Assembly (NCBI RefSeq): GCF_011682175.1
Contig: NZ_WHJG01000011.1
Span: 112,054 to 176,053, forward strand
Source: Massilia frigida
GTDB taxonomy: Bacteria; Pseudomonadota; Gammaproteobacteria; Burkholderiales; Burkholderiaceae_D
Length of the DNA stretch: 64,000 nt
Reading direction: 5' to 3'
In this document: positions 51,024-61,500 of the stretch, piece by piece
Layout of the letters: every line of letters starts with the position of its first letter
How positions within the stretch are numbered: position 1 is the stretch's first letter
Position numbers and translations under genes: made by a program
Notes under the pieces: generated by a model
What the model was told of the DNA's origin: nothing
Database searches by the model: none
The model's input: only the letters and a program-made list of their open reading frames with translations

Positions 51024-53114
51024 TTAGAACTGGTGCGTGTAGCGCACCGCGACATTGCGCGGCGCGCCCTGGTTGATGCCATTGGCGTTGGCCTGGCTAT
51101 CTTCCACGTAGCGGCGGTCGCCCAGATTGCTGACGGTCAGCTGTACCGTGTCGGATTTGCCGAACGCATAGCGCACGCCAGCATCCCACACCGAATACGC
51201 GGCAATTTCCAGCGTATTGGCATCGTTGGCAAAGCGCGCGCCGACATGGGTCAGTCCCAGCGAGGCCGTCAGGCCAGGCAGCGCGCCGCCGGCATGGTAT
51301 TCCGCCCACAGACGCGCGCTTTGCTTGGGAGCGTTGCGCAGCTTCTTGCCGATCCTGGACGGGTCGGTGTCTTCGGTAAAGCGCGCGTTCATGCGGGTAA
51401 ACGCGCCCAGCAGGCGCACCTGCTTCGTGATGCGGCCCGATGCCTCGATCTCGATGCCGGAGGAACGCTGCTGCGCGCCCTGCACCAGGCAGCTGTTGTC
51501 GTCGGGGTCGACCGCGCCGCTTGGATCTTCGGAAAGACCATTCGAGCGGGTCAGGTCGAATCCGGAGACGGCCCACTGCAAGCCGCCGGCCATGCTGCCC
51601 TTGGCGCCGACTTCGTACTGCGCGCCGCGCGACGGGTCGTAGCTGCGCCCGCAACCGTTGGTGGCCAGGTTGGAATCGAGTGAACGGCTGTAGCTCGCGT
51701 ACAGCGACACTTGCGGCACCAGGTGATAGACCAGGCCGGCGCTCGGGCTGGTCTGGGTCGCGTTGTGCTGGTTGCGGAAGTCGAGCATGCGGTCGTGGTG
51801 GGTTTCCTTCAGCCTGTCGTGGCGCAGGCCGAGCATGACGCTCCATGCACCGGCGCTCATCTGGTCCTGAAGATAAAACCCGGTATCGGCACCGCGCAGC
51901 TGGTCCGAAAACAGCGGCGTCGCACTGTAGGTCGCGTTCCCGGACGGCACCGGCTGGAACAGGTCGACCGGGGCCAGCACGGTATTGCCGGTGGTGAGCT
52001 CATCGACCCTGCGCTCCAGCCGGTCCACGCCGGCCAGCAACTTGTGACCCACGGCGCCGGTGGCGAAATCGCCAAACGTTTCGAAGCGCACGCTATCGGC
52101 GTCGGCGTGGGTAAATGCCGCGCGCGACAGACGCGGCACCAGCGCCGGCGTCGCCGGACGGCGGTTCATATTGATCGTGAAATTCATGTCGCGGTCGAAG
52201 CGGCTGCCCGAATAGTCGGCGCGCAATTGCCATGCATCGTTCAAGCGGTGATTGAGGCGCAGCGCGCCGCTCGTGTTGCGCACCTCGTTGGTGGCGTTGG
52301 GCTCGCCAAAGAAAGCGGCAGGATCGATCCGGGTCACCGACGCCAGGTCGCGCGCATCCGGCGCGGGCTGGCCAGGGTCGCGCAGGCTGTCGTGGCGCTG
52401 ATGCTCGATCATCACGTCCAGCACGGTTGCCTCCGACAAGGCAAAGGTCAAGGCCGGCGCCACGAAGAAAGCGTCACCGTCCACATGATCGCGGAAGCTG
52501 CCGATCCTTTTCGCTTCCGCGTTCAGGCGGTACGTGACATTGCCTTTCGCGTCGAGCTTGCCGCTCGAATCGAGACCGCCTTCGACCTGGCCGAAGCGGT
52601 TGGCATACAGCGTGACTTCATTCTTGCGCGTGGCCGTCGGCTTCTTGGTGACGAAGTTGACCAGCCCGCCAGGAATCAGCTTGCCGAACTGCAGCGAGGC
52701 CGGCCCACGGATCACTTCCACCTGCTCGATATTCTGCAACGAAATCTGGCTCTGGCGGTCGAAACGCAAGCCGTCGCGGAAATAATTCGACGCATTGTCG
52801 AGCTGGAAGCCGCGCGCCACATAGTTCGAGAACAGCCCGCTATGCCCCGCCGTCTGGGTAATGCCCGGCACGTTGAGCATCACATCGTCCAGGCTGTCCA
52901 CGCCTTGCGCACGCATCATTTCCCCCGTGATGGATGTAATCGCCTGGGGCGTATCCTGGGTACCGACGCCCAGACGGTTGGCGTCCGGCAGCGTCGACCG
53001 GGTCGACGTCACCAGCACGGTCGGCAGGATGAGCTCGTCCGCCAGGGCGGCCGAGTGGCACAGAACCGCGCACACGATGGCGATCGGAGTAAGTTTGCAA
53101 TGCGTGGACAACAT
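51024..53114 (-). CDS. TonB-dependent siderophore receptor
   Basis: The 696-residue receptor (ATG 53114 after AAAGG) has a signal peptide (about residues 1-25), a plug with DTPQAITSITGEMMRAQGVD, SNYVARGFQLDNASNYFRDG and VIRGPASLQFGKLIPGGLVNFVTKKP, and a 22-strand barrel ending in VAVRYTHQF. These are marks of the siderophore receptor subgroup (FpvA/FoxA-like) without the extra N-terminal signalling domain, so it is not expected to talk to an anti-sigma factor. It starts 22 bases after the NRPS stop and presumably re-imports the ferric product of the locus. Confidence 0.95.
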   Translation of the reverse strand: MLSTHCKLTPIAIVCAVLCHSAALADELILPTVLVTSTRSTLPDANRLGVGTQDTPQAITSITGEMMRAQGVDSLDDVMLNVPGITQTAGHSGLFSNYVARGFQLDNASNYFRDGLRFDRQSQISLQNIEQVEVIRGPASLQFGKLIPGGLVNFVTKKPTATRKNEVTLYANRFGQVEGGLDSSGKLDAKGNVTYRLNAEAKRIGSFRDHVDGDAFFVAPALTFALSEATVLDVMIEHQRHDSLRDPGQPAPDARDLASVTRIDPAAFFGEPNATNEVRNTSGALRLNHRLNDAWQLRADYSGSRFDRDMNFTINMNRRPATPALVPRLSRAAFTHADADSVRFETFGDFATGAVGHKLLAGVDRLERRVDELTTGNTVLAPVDLFQPVPSGNATYSATPLFSDQLRGADTGFYLQDQMSAGAWSVMLGLRHDRLKETHHDRMLDFRNQHNATQTSPSAGLVYHLVPQVSLYASYSRSLDSNLATNGCGRSYDPSRGAQYEVGAKGSMAGGLQWAVSGFDLTRSNGLSEDPSGAVDPDDNSCLVQGAQQRSSGIEIEASGRITKQVRLLGAFTRMNARFTEDTDPSRIGKKLRNAPKQSARLWAEYHAGGALPGLTASLGLTHVGARFANDANTLEIAAYSVWDAGVRYAFGKSDTVQLTVSNLGDRRYVEDSQANANGINQGAPRNVAVRYTHQF

Positions 53115-53136
53115 GGATACCTTTCTTGCTTTGTAA

Positions 53137-56100
53137 TTAAGAACTTTGCCGCAACAGCCGGATGGCTGTATCGGGTGCGGACACCATGGCTTCCAGCAGA
53201 CGCGTGTAATCACGCGCCAGCTCGGCCATCATGGCGTCATCGAACAAATCGGTGCGGTAAACGAAGGAGGCGCGCAAGCCATCCTCGCGCTCGGCGATGC
53301 CGACCATCAGGTCAACATGGGTGGTCGGGCTGTGCGGCTCGGGCGCGTCGCCAAACGCCAGTCCGCCCATGCCGGTGCTCTGCAAGATGCGCTCGTGATG
53401 CACGTCGAACAGCACCTGGAACAGGGGCGACACGCCGGCCGCAAGCTGCGGCTTGACTGCCTCCACCACGCATTCGAAGGGCACGTCCTGGTTCGCCTGC
53501 GCGGCGAGCACGGTGTCGCGCACCCGTCCCAGGTAGCCGGCGAACGAACTGTCCGGCGCGAGCTCGGCGCGCAAGGCCAGCATATTGATCAGGCAGCCGG
53601 TCAGGCCTTCCAGTTCGAGGCGGTTGCGATTGGCCAGCAAGATGCCGACCGGCACATCAACTTCGCCCGAGCGGATCGCCAGCAAGGCCTTGAAGGCGGC
53701 CAGCATCGTCATGAACGGGGTGGCGCCCTGCTCGCGGCACAGCGTGTCGATGCGGGCGGCCAGCGCGCTGCCGATCTCGAAACGGTAGGTCTCGCCACGG
53801 TAGCTCGCTCGTTCCGGCCGTGGCCGCATTCCCGGCAAGTGCAATGGCGGCTGGTCCGCGCGCAGCTGCCCTGTCCAGAAATCGAGCTGGCCTTGCAACG
53901 CGCCGCCGCTGACCTGCTGCCTCTGCCAGGCCGCGAAGTCGGCGTACTGGAACGCCGGCTCCGGCAACGGCGACGCCTTGCCCGCGCTGAAGGCGGCGTA
54001 CAGGGCGCCCAGTTCGCGCACCAGCACCTGCATCGACCAGCGGTCCGAGACGATATGGTGCAGGGTGATCCACAGGATATGTTCGCGCTCACTGGCACGG
54101 ATCAGGCCTGCGCGCATCAGCGGGCCGGCGCCCAGGTCGAACGGCCGCTGTTCTTCGGCCGACAGCAGGCGCAGGAGTGCCTCGTCGCCGCCGTCGCCCA
54201 GCTCGGCCAGGGCCAGCTGTACGGCGCCGGCCGGATGGATGGTTTGCAGCGGCATGCCGGCCGCCGCGTCCCAGGCCAGCGTGGTGCGCAATGCCTCGTG
54301 CCGACGCACCAGTTCGTCGAACGCGCGCTGCATGGCATCGCGGTCGAGCTCGCCCAGCAGGCGCACCGCGCTGGGGACATTGTAGACCGTGCTGTGCGGG
54401 TGTTCGCGGTCGAACTGCCACAGGCGCAGTTGCGGGAACGACAGCGGCAATGGCTGGCCGCGCGCGGCCCGCTGCATGGGCGCGCCCTGCCCCTGGGCTT
54501 GCGCTGCCACATGCTCGGCAAAGTGCCCCAGGCGTGGATGCTGGAACACCGCACGCACCGCCACCTCGCGCCCCAGCAGCGCGCGCACGCGCGACACCAG
54601 CCGGGTTGCCACCAGCGAGTGACCGCCCAGGGCGAAGAAATCGTCGTCCAGGCCAATCCGTTCGGCGCCCAGTACCTGTTCCCAGATCTGCACCATCAGC
54701 CGCTCGGACTGGTCGCGCGGGGCGCGGTAGGCAGGGCGCTTGTCGTGGCGCGGTTCAGGGAGGGCCGCCCGGGAAAGGGCCGCCCGGGAAAGGGACGCAC
54801 GGTCGAGCTTGCCGTTCGGGGTCAGTGGGAAGGCGTCGAGCACGATGATGTCGGCCGGCACCATGTGGCTCGGCAACCGTTGCTGCAAATGCTGCTGCAG
54901 CAGCGTGCTGGCCGGGGCCGCGCCGCGCGCGACCACATAGGCCAGCAGGCGCAGGTCGCCATTCTTGTCGGCACGGGCGACCACAGCCGCCTCGCGCACG
55001 GCGGCGTGGTCGGCCAGGCGCGCTTCGATCTCGCCCAGTTCGACGCGGAAGCCCCTGATCTTGACTTGCTGATCGATGCGGCCGAGGAAATCGAGGCAGC
55101 CATCGCTGTCGAAGCGGCCAATGTCGCCGGTCCGGTACAGGCGGGTGCCGGGCGGGCCGAAGGGATCGGGGATGAAGCGCTCGGCGCTCAGGTCCGGCCG
55201 CCGCAGGTAGCCGCGCGCGATGCCGGTCCCGCCGAGATAGATGTCGCCCGCGATACCCTGCGGCAGGGGCGATAACTGTTTGTCGAGCACGTGGACCCTC
55301 ATATTGGCGATGGCCTTGCCGATTGGCAGGACTCCACCGTCTCCCTCATCGTCGCTGCCCGTCTCGTGCAGCGTGCACCAGACGCTCGCTTCGGTGGGAC
55401 CGTATTCGTTATACAGCCGCGCCTGCGGACACCTGGCCCGGTGGCGCGCTACCAGCGCGGCCGGACAGGCTTCGCCGGCGACGATGGCGCAGCGCAAGCT
55501 CGCCAGGCGCGCCGCCGGCGCCGTTTCCAGCACCAGGCTGTAGAACGAGGCCAGCATCAGCACATGGGAAACCCGGTGCAGCTCGATCAAGCGGGCCATC
55601 GCATCGGCATCCTGCACGGCCTCGTCGCTGGGCAGGCACAATCTGGCGCCCTGGGACAAGGTCCAGAACAGTCCGGCCACCGAACTATCAAATGCGAAAC
55701 TAGATGATAATAAGAACGATTCGCATTCTACATCATATTCTTGCCAGCGCGCCATCGTTGAATGCACTGCATTACGATGGCTGACCATGACGCCTTTCGG
55801 CTGCCCGGTCGAGCCGGAGGTGTAGATGATGTAGGCCAGGCTGTCCGGCGCGTTGCGCGGCGCGGGATTGGCTGTGTCTTCGAGCGCGAGGGTGGCGTCG
55901 TCCAGCAGCAGCGTTTGCGTACCCGGCGGCAGCGTGGCGGCGTGGCCGGCCACGGTCAGCACCAGCGCCGCCTGCGTATCGTCGAGCACGAACGCCAGGC
56001 GCTCGGCCGGATAGGCTGGATCGAGCGGCAGATAAGCGCCCCCCGCCTTGAGGATGCCCAGCATGCCGACCACCGCTTCCAGCGCGCGGCCGGCATACAG

Positions 56101-57537
56101 CCCGACTGCGGTTTCCGGGGCCACGCCGGCGCGGCGCAGGCGATGCGCGAGCTGGTTGGCGCGCGCGTTGAGCTCGCCATACGTCAGGCTCTGCGTGCCG
56201 AATTCGACGGCAACCGCGCCCGGCCGGCGCTCGGCCTGTACTTCGAACAGCGCATGCAGCAGGTCCGGGCCCTCGATGGCGCTGGCGGTCCGGTTCAGCG
56301 CCGCCAGGCGCAGGGCTTGCGCCTCGTCCAGCGCGCTCAGCGCATGCAAGGGCTGGCGCGGCTGGCGGCACGCCCGCCCGGCCAGGGCCGCCACCTGGTC
56401 GAGCAGGAGCGCGGCGGCCTGTTCGCTGAAGCGGCCGCTGTCGTAGTGCAGGGTCAGCTGCCCGCCCTCCTCCGCTTCCAGGCACAGGGCGTGCGTGGCG
56501 CTGCGCTCATCGGCGCCGACGATGCGCCAGGCGCCGCCGGCATCGGCGCCACAGCGGCGCGCAAACAGATACGGCAGGTCGGCCGGGCTGGCGCTCTCGT
56601 GGCAGGATTGCGCTTCGGCCAGCAAAGCGTCTTGCGCCCGGGTCAACGCGCCCAGCGTCCATTCTTCATTGTGCGCGGCCAGCAGCGGCAAGGTCTTGGC
56701 ATACGGGCCCAGCGCGGTGCGGGTGGCGTCGCTGCGGCCGTCGTGCCGCCAGCCGAGCATGACCGCCGCCAGGCCCAGCTGCCTTTGCAGCAGGATGCTC
56801 CAGCATACCGACAGGATCGTCGATGGCGTCGTGCCCAGGCCGGCCGCGGCGCTGAGCAGATCGTCGCTCCAGCGCGCATCGTGCTGGCGCGCCAGGCTGG
56901 CCATGGCGCTGGCGGCCGGGGCGCGCCGCGCCAGTGGATGCCTGGTCTTGTCCAGGGCGGCATCGGCCTGGCGCAGCCAGAACGCGTGCGCGGCGCCGCT
57001 GTCCGCACCGGCCATGAATTCGTGCTGCCATTCGGCGAAGTCGGCGTACTGCACGCCCGGCTCGTCGGCCTGGTCATGCCGGTACGCCTGCTCGACTTCG
57101 CGCAGCAGCAAGCACAGCGTGGCGGCATCGGCATTGCCCAGGGGCGCCAGCAAGACCAGCCGATGCTGCCGTGGCGCCACGCGCACCAGGGCGGCGGCCA
57201 GGGATGGCTGTCCGGCCCGGCCTACGCCGGCCAGCAAGGCGCTTGCCAGACCGGCCTCCTCGTGCGGCGCCGCTTCCAGCCAGTGCACGGCTGCGTGCTC
57301 ATCGATGACTTGCACCGGGGTCCGCATGCCCGCGACCGCATGCAGGCGCGTGCGCAGGATTTCATGGCGGGCCACTGCCGCTTCCAGCGCCAGGCGCAGC
57401 CGGCCGGCATCGATGTCGCCATCGAGTTGCGCGTGCAGGACGGCGCCTGCGCCCGCCACGTTTGCCTGCCACAGGCGCACCTGCTGGACCGAGGGACGGA
57501 AACCTTCAATATCGTGCTGCTGTTCAGTGTGTTGCAT
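53137..57537 (-). CDS. non-ribosomal peptide synthetase, C*-A-T-C
   Basis: The 1466-residue synthetase has four domains. Residues about 12-430 form a condensation-type domain whose HHxxxDG site reads PLGNADA (near 128), so both His are lost. Residues about 435-910 are an adenylation domain (YTSGSTGQPKG near 572; NEYGPTE near 706; RTGDIG; PNGKLDR). Aligned with GrsA, its pocket reads D235 S236 A239 L278 I299 A301 E322 V330 W331 plus K517, which resembles the published histidine code. A carrier domain follows (FFALGGHSL, Ser near 969), then a C-terminal condensation domain with HHIVSDR (near 1158). There is no thioesterase. The upstream hydroxylase gene ends 9 bases before the start, so the genes are coupled. 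Confidence 0.95.
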   Translation of the reverse strand: MQHTEQQHDIEGFRPSVQQVRLWQANVAGAGAVLHAQLDGDIDAGRLRLALEAAVARHEILRTRLHAVAGMRTPVQVIDEHAAVHWLEAAPHEEAGLASALLAGVGRAGQPSLAAALVRVAPRQHRLVLLAPLGNADAATLCLLLREVEQAYRHDQADEPGVQYADFAEWQHEFMAGADSGAAHAFWLRQADAALDKTRHPLARRAPAASAMASLARQHDARWSDDLLSAAAGLGTTPSTILSVCWSILLQRQLGLAAVMLGWRHDGRSDATRTALGPYAKTLPLLAAHNEEWTLGALTRAQDALLAEAQSCHESASPADLPYLFARRCGADAGGAWRIVGADERSATHALCLEAEEGGQLTLHYDSGRFSEQAAALLLDQVAALAGRACRQPRQPLHALSALDEAQALRLAALNRTASAIEGPDLLHALFEVQAERRPGAVAVEFGTQSLTYGELNARANQLAHRLRRAGVAPETAVGLYAGRALEAVVGMLGILKAGGAYLPLDPAYPAERLAFVLDDTQAALVLTVAGHAATLPPGTQTLLLDDATLALEDTANPAPRNAPDSLAYIIYTSGSTGQPKGVMVSHRNAVHSTMARWQEYDVECESFLLSSSFAFDSSVAGLFWTLSQGARLCLPSDEAVQDADAMARLIELHRVSHVLMLASFYSLVLETAPAARLASLRCAIVAGEACPAALVARHRARCPQARLYNEYGPTEASVWCTLHETGSDDEGDGGVLPIGKAIANMRVHVLDKQLSPLPQGIAGDIYLGGTGIARGYLRRPDLSAERFIPDPFGPPGTRLYRTGDIGRFDSDGCLDFLGRIDQQVKIRGFRVELGEIEARLADHAAVREAAVVARADKNGDLRLLAYVVARGAAPASTLLQQHLQQRLPSHMVPADIIVLDAFPLTPNGKLDRASLSRAALSRAALPEPRHDKRPAYRAPRDQSERLMVQIWEQVLGAERIGLDDDFFALGGHSLVATRLVSRVRALLGREVAVRAVFQHPRLGHFAEHVAAQAQGQGAPMQRAARGQPLPLSFPQLRLWQFDREHPHSTVYNVPSAVRLLGELDRDAMQRAFDELVRRHEALRTTLAWDAAAGMPLQTIHPAGAVQLALAELGDGGDEALLRLLSAEEQRPFDLGAGPLMRAGLIRASEREHILWITLHHIVSDRWSMQVLVRELGALYAAFSAGKASPLPEPAFQYADFAAWQRQQVSGGALQGQLDFWTGQLRADQPPLHLPGMRPRPERASYRGETYRFEIGSALAARIDTLCREQGATPFMTMLAAFKALLAIRSGEVDVPVGILLANRNRLELEGLTGCLINMLALRAELAPDSSFAGYLGRVRDTVLAAQANQDVPFECVVEAVKPQLAAGVSPLFQVLFDVHHERILQSTGMGGLAFGDAPEPHSPTTHVDLMVGIAEREDGLRASFVYRTDLFDDAMMAELARDYTRLLEAMVSAPDTAIRLLRQSS
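55691..55727. promoter_or_regulatory. Fur-box-like dyad in an AT-rich patch inside the NRPS gene
   Basis: AATGCGAA at 55691-55698 is repeated as TTCGCATT at 55720-55727. AATAAGAACGATTCGCATT at 55709-55727 matches a Fur-type 7-1-7 dyad (AATGAGAATGATTCTCATT) at 15 of 19 positions. The surrounding 60 bases use AT-rich codons unlike the rest of the gene. This lies in the adenylation domain, so a regulatory role is uncertain. Confidence 0.3.
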
Positions 57538-57546
57538 ATCTTCCTC

Positions 57547-58599
57547 TTAAATCGCCAGATCCTTGCTATGGAATGCTTCCGCCATCGACACCAGAATCCG
57601 GCGCGGACCGCGAAATTCGTTGCGGGCGTGAACCGCCAGCATGTTGTCGAGCATGAGCACGTCGCCGCGCTGCCATGGAAACTCGATCATTGCCGCGCGA
57701 TACACGGCGCGCAAATGTTCCAGCACCTCCGGCTCGATCGGGCTGCCGTCGCCGTAGCAGGTGTTCTGCGGCAGCTCGTCGTGCTTGAAGTCGGCCAGCA
57801 GCGCGTCGCGCACCTGGGGCGGCAAGGTGGACACATGGAAAAAAGTCGCATGGTTGAACCACAGCGCTTCGCCGGTACGCGGATGCTTGACGATGGCCGG
57901 GCCGACCTGGCGCGTGCGCAGGCGGCCATCGGCCTTCCACTCGACGCTGATGCCGACGCTGCTGCAATACGCCTCGACCTGGGCCCGCTCCCCGGTCTGG
58001 AAGACGGTCTGCCAGGGCAAGCCGAATCCGTCGCCGTAATTGCGCACGTACATGATTTTCTTGCGCGCGAATTTCTCCTTCACCTCGGGGGCGATGGCGC
58101 GGAAGATCTCGCGCGTGTCGCCGATCGGCGTTTCGCCCTTGTAGCCGGGCGCGATGTCGCACCACAGGAACAGGCGCAGCGGGAACACGGGTGAATAAGA
58201 GTGCTCGTTATGCGGGAAAATCTTTTCATCTTCCGGATAATCGGTCGAGGTATAGATATGAAAGCCCGGATCGACCTGGGTACGCGGCGACGCCCGGAAC
58301 GTGTATTCCAGCGCGCCGCCGGACAAGGCATTGATGCACTGGTTGAACTCACCCGCCGTGGCGACAGGAAAGCCTCGGAACAGGATAGCGCCGTGCTCGT
58401 GCAGCTTGCTGTCGATCAGCGGGCGCTGACGTTGCGCCCATGCTTGCAGGCTCACGCCGGCAGTCGCCGGTTCGCATAGCAAGGGCAAGGCCCGTCCTTC
58501 GAGCATGGGCCGCATGGTCACGAGCTGATCCTCCTGCAGCTTGATCGGCTTGCGGCGCATGCCGCCCAAGGTTGGCGCGGTAGCGTCTGTGGTCTTCAT
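57547..58599 (-). CDS. TauD/SyrP-like Fe(II)/2-oxoglutarate dioxygenase, amino acid beta-hydroxylase of the siderophore pathway
   Basis: From ATG 58599 (overlapping the NRPS stop as ATGA) the protein has 350 residues and the TauD/TfdA double-stranded beta-helix. The iron ligands are the HxE pair in FPHNEHSYSP (near residues 129-131) and the distal His in LDNMLAVHARNEF (near 322), with 2-oxoglutarate-binding Arg in RGPRRILVSM. SyrP-like members hydroxylate the beta carbon of an amino acid (Asp or His) while it is bound to an NRPS carrier domain. Its place between two NRPS genes, next to a C-like domain without catalytic His, fits the interface-dependent class of stand-alone siderophore beta-hydroxylases. 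Confidence 0.88.
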   Translation of the reverse strand: MKTTDATAPTLGGMRRKPIKLQEDQLVTMRPMLEGRALPLLCEPATAGVSLQAWAQRQRPLIDSKLHEHGAILFRGFPVATAGEFNQCINALSGGALEYTFRASPRTQVDPGFHIYTSTDYPEDEKIFPHNEHSYSPVFPLRLFLWCDIAPGYKGETPIGDTREIFRAIAPEVKEKFARKKIMYVRNYGDGFGLPWQTVFQTGERAQVEAYCSSVGISVEWKADGRLRTRQVGPAIVKHPRTGEALWFNHATFFHVSTLPPQVRDALLADFKHDELPQNTCYGDGSPIEPEVLEHLRAVYRAAMIEFPWQRGDVLMLDNMLAVHARNEFRGPRRILVSMAEAFHSKDLAI

Positions 58600-61500
58600 T
58601 GTTGTGCGTCCTTCAAGGAACTGGCCGTATTGAGAGAAATGGATTTGCGCCGGGTCGCCTGCAGCTTGCCCAGGCCGTGCGTGGAGTGCGCGTGCTGACG
58701 CGCCAGGCGCGTTTCCTGCGCCATGCTGGAAACGGTATGGGCAAGCGCGTCGAGCGTGGCAGCCGGTTCGGCGCCGCAACGCGCCAGCAGCGCGCCCAGT
58801 TGTGCGGCGAAGGCGGCGACCGTGGCGTGCTCGAACAGGTCGGTGCTGTACTTGAGAATGCATTCGAGGCCGCCCGCCATCTCGGTCACGACCAGCAACA
58901 GGTCGAACTCGGCCTGCTCGCCTTCGAGCGGTTGCGGACGGATCTCCAGGCCGGCCAGCACCAGTGCCTCGTCGGCCTGGTTCTGCAAGACCAGCTTGAC
59001 CTGGAACAGTGGCGTATAGGCAAGACTGCGCACCGGGTTGATGGCTTCCACCAGCTTGTTGAACGGCAAGTCCTGGTGGGTGTAAGCGTCCAGCACGCGG
59101 TGGCGCGTGCGCGCCAGCAGCGCATCGAACGCCGGATTGCCGGACAGGTCCGCGCGCAAAGCCAGCTGGTTGATGAAAAAGCCAAGCAAGCCTTCGGTTT
59201 CGCTGCGGTTGCGGTTGGCGATGTCAGTGCCCACGACCGGGTCGCGCCGGCCGGTCTGCGCGTACAGCCAGACATCGAACACGGTCAGCAAGGTCATGAA
59301 CAGGCTGGCGCCCTGGCTGCGGCTCAGCGCCTGGAGCTGCTGTGTTACGGTGCTGTCAATGTGGAAGCGGTAGCGCTCGCCATTGCCGCTCATGACCGCT
59401 GGGCGCGGCCGGTCGGCCGGCAAGGTCAGCACCGGATGGTCGCTGCCGAGCTGTGCGCGCCAGTAGGCCAGTTGCCGCGCCAGCTCGCCACCGGCCAGCC
59501 GCTTGCGCTGCCATGCCGCAAAATCGGCATACTGGATCGCCAGCGGCGGCAAAGGATAGTCGCGCCCATCCTTGAAGGCCGCATACAGCGCGCCCAGCTC
59601 GCGCACCAGGACGCTGATCGACCAGCCATCCGCCGCAATGTGATGCATAACCAGCAACAGCACATGCTCGCTGGCCGATAGCCTGAGCAGCTTGACGCGC
59701 AGCACCGGGCCGCGCATCAGGTCGAACGGCCGTTCCACTTCCGCGCCGATGAGGGCGCCAACCTCCTCCTCGCGCACGTCGGCCAGCGGCATCGGGATGT
59801 GCAGCTGCGCGGCGATGACCTGCGCCGCTTCGCCCCCCACCTCACGGAACGTCGTGCGCAGGGTTTCATGGCGCGCGACGATGGCGCCAAAGGCTTGTTC
59901 CAGCGCCGCCACATCGAGCTCGCCCGCCAGCCGCACGGCCGCTGGCATGTTGTAGGCCGCGCTCTCCGGTTCCAGCTGGTGCAGGAACCACAGGCGCTGC
60001 TGCGCGAACGATAGCGGCAGGGCGCCATCGCGCGGCGCCAGCGGGATCGGCGCCAATTCATCCGCCGACGCCGGCTGCACCCGTTCGGCCAGCTGCGCAA
60101 TCGTCGGCGCCTCGAACAGCGCGCGCACCGGCAGCTCGCACTGCAGCTCGCTGCGGATGCGCGACACCAGGCGCGTGGCCAGCAGCGAGTGCCCGCCCAG
60201 CATGAAGAAGTTGTCGTGGATGCCAGCCTGTTCGACGCCGAGCACCTCGCACCAGATACGGGCAAGCGCCGATTCGGTAGCGTTGCGCGGCGCGGCCTGC
60301 TCGCTGTCGGCGCCATGCACCGGCGCCGGCAAGGCTTTGCGATCCAGCTTGCCGTTCGGGCTCATCGGCATGGCGGCCAGCGGCACGAACGCCGACGGCA
60401 CCATGTAGTCGGGCAGTTGCGCCGCGATGTGGCGGCGCAGTGTGTCGCCGGCCGGCGCGTCACCCTGCGCGGTCAGGTAGGCCACCAGGCGCTTGTCCCC
60501 GGGGCGGTCTTCGCGCACCAGGATAAGCGCCTCGCGCACGGCCGGATGGCTGAGCAGGCACGCCTCGATCTCCGCCAGCTCGATACGGAAGCCGCGGATC
60601 TTGACCTGGTGGTCGATCCGGCCCAGGTAATCGATCACGCCATCCGGCTTCCAGCGCGCCAGGTCGCCGGTACGGTACATGCGCGCTCCGGGCGCGCCGA
60701 ACGGATCGGCAACGAAGCGCTCCCCACTCAGGTCCGGACGCCCATGGTAGCCGCGCGCCAGCAGCGCGCCGCCGATGCACAACTCGCCCGCCACGCCAAC
60801 CGGCACTGGATTCATGTCGGCATCGAGCAGGTAGATGGCGCGCCCGGGCAGGGCCCGGCCGATCGGCATCTGGGCTGGCTTGGGCAGGTCGCCCGAGACG
60901 TAGGCGGCGCAATCGAGCATGGTCGATGAGACGGTCGCCTCGGTCGGGCCATAGGTATTAAGCAGCCGCACATGCGACAGGCCGGCGCTGCGCCAGGCCG
61001 TCACCCCTTCGGGCGGCATGGCTTCGCCGCCGATACTGACAGTACGCAGCACGCCGTAGTCGGCATGCCCGCGCACAGCCCAATCCTGCACCACATGAAA
61101 CCAATAAGCGGTCGTGAAGTCGGCCACGGCGACCCGGTGGCGCACGATGCGGCGATACAGTTCCTCGCTGTCCCACAGGTCCGGTCCGCGCAGGACGACG
61201 GCGGCGCCGCAGGTCAGCGCCGGATACAGCTGCTCGACGAAGCCATCGAAACTGAAGGTCGAAAATTGCAGCACCCGCTCGCCCGCCTTGAGGGCGCAGA
61301 AGTCGCGCGACGCGGCCACGTGCGCCGACAGCGCCGCGTGGATCATGGCCACGCCCTTTGGCTTGCCGGTGGAGCCGGAGGTGTACATCACATAGGCGAG
61401 CTGCTGTCCGTGCACGGGCAGCGCCGGGTTGTGCGTTGGCTGCGCGCCGCAGGCGGGCAGCGCGTCGAGCAGCAGCGCGATGCCGGCGTCGTGGGCCATG

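Noticed and set aside
51024..53114. FpvA/FecA-type receptor with its own sigma/anti-sigma signalling
   Set aside because: There is no N-terminal secretin/TonB signalling domain before the plug and no ECF sigma or anti-sigma gene beside it.
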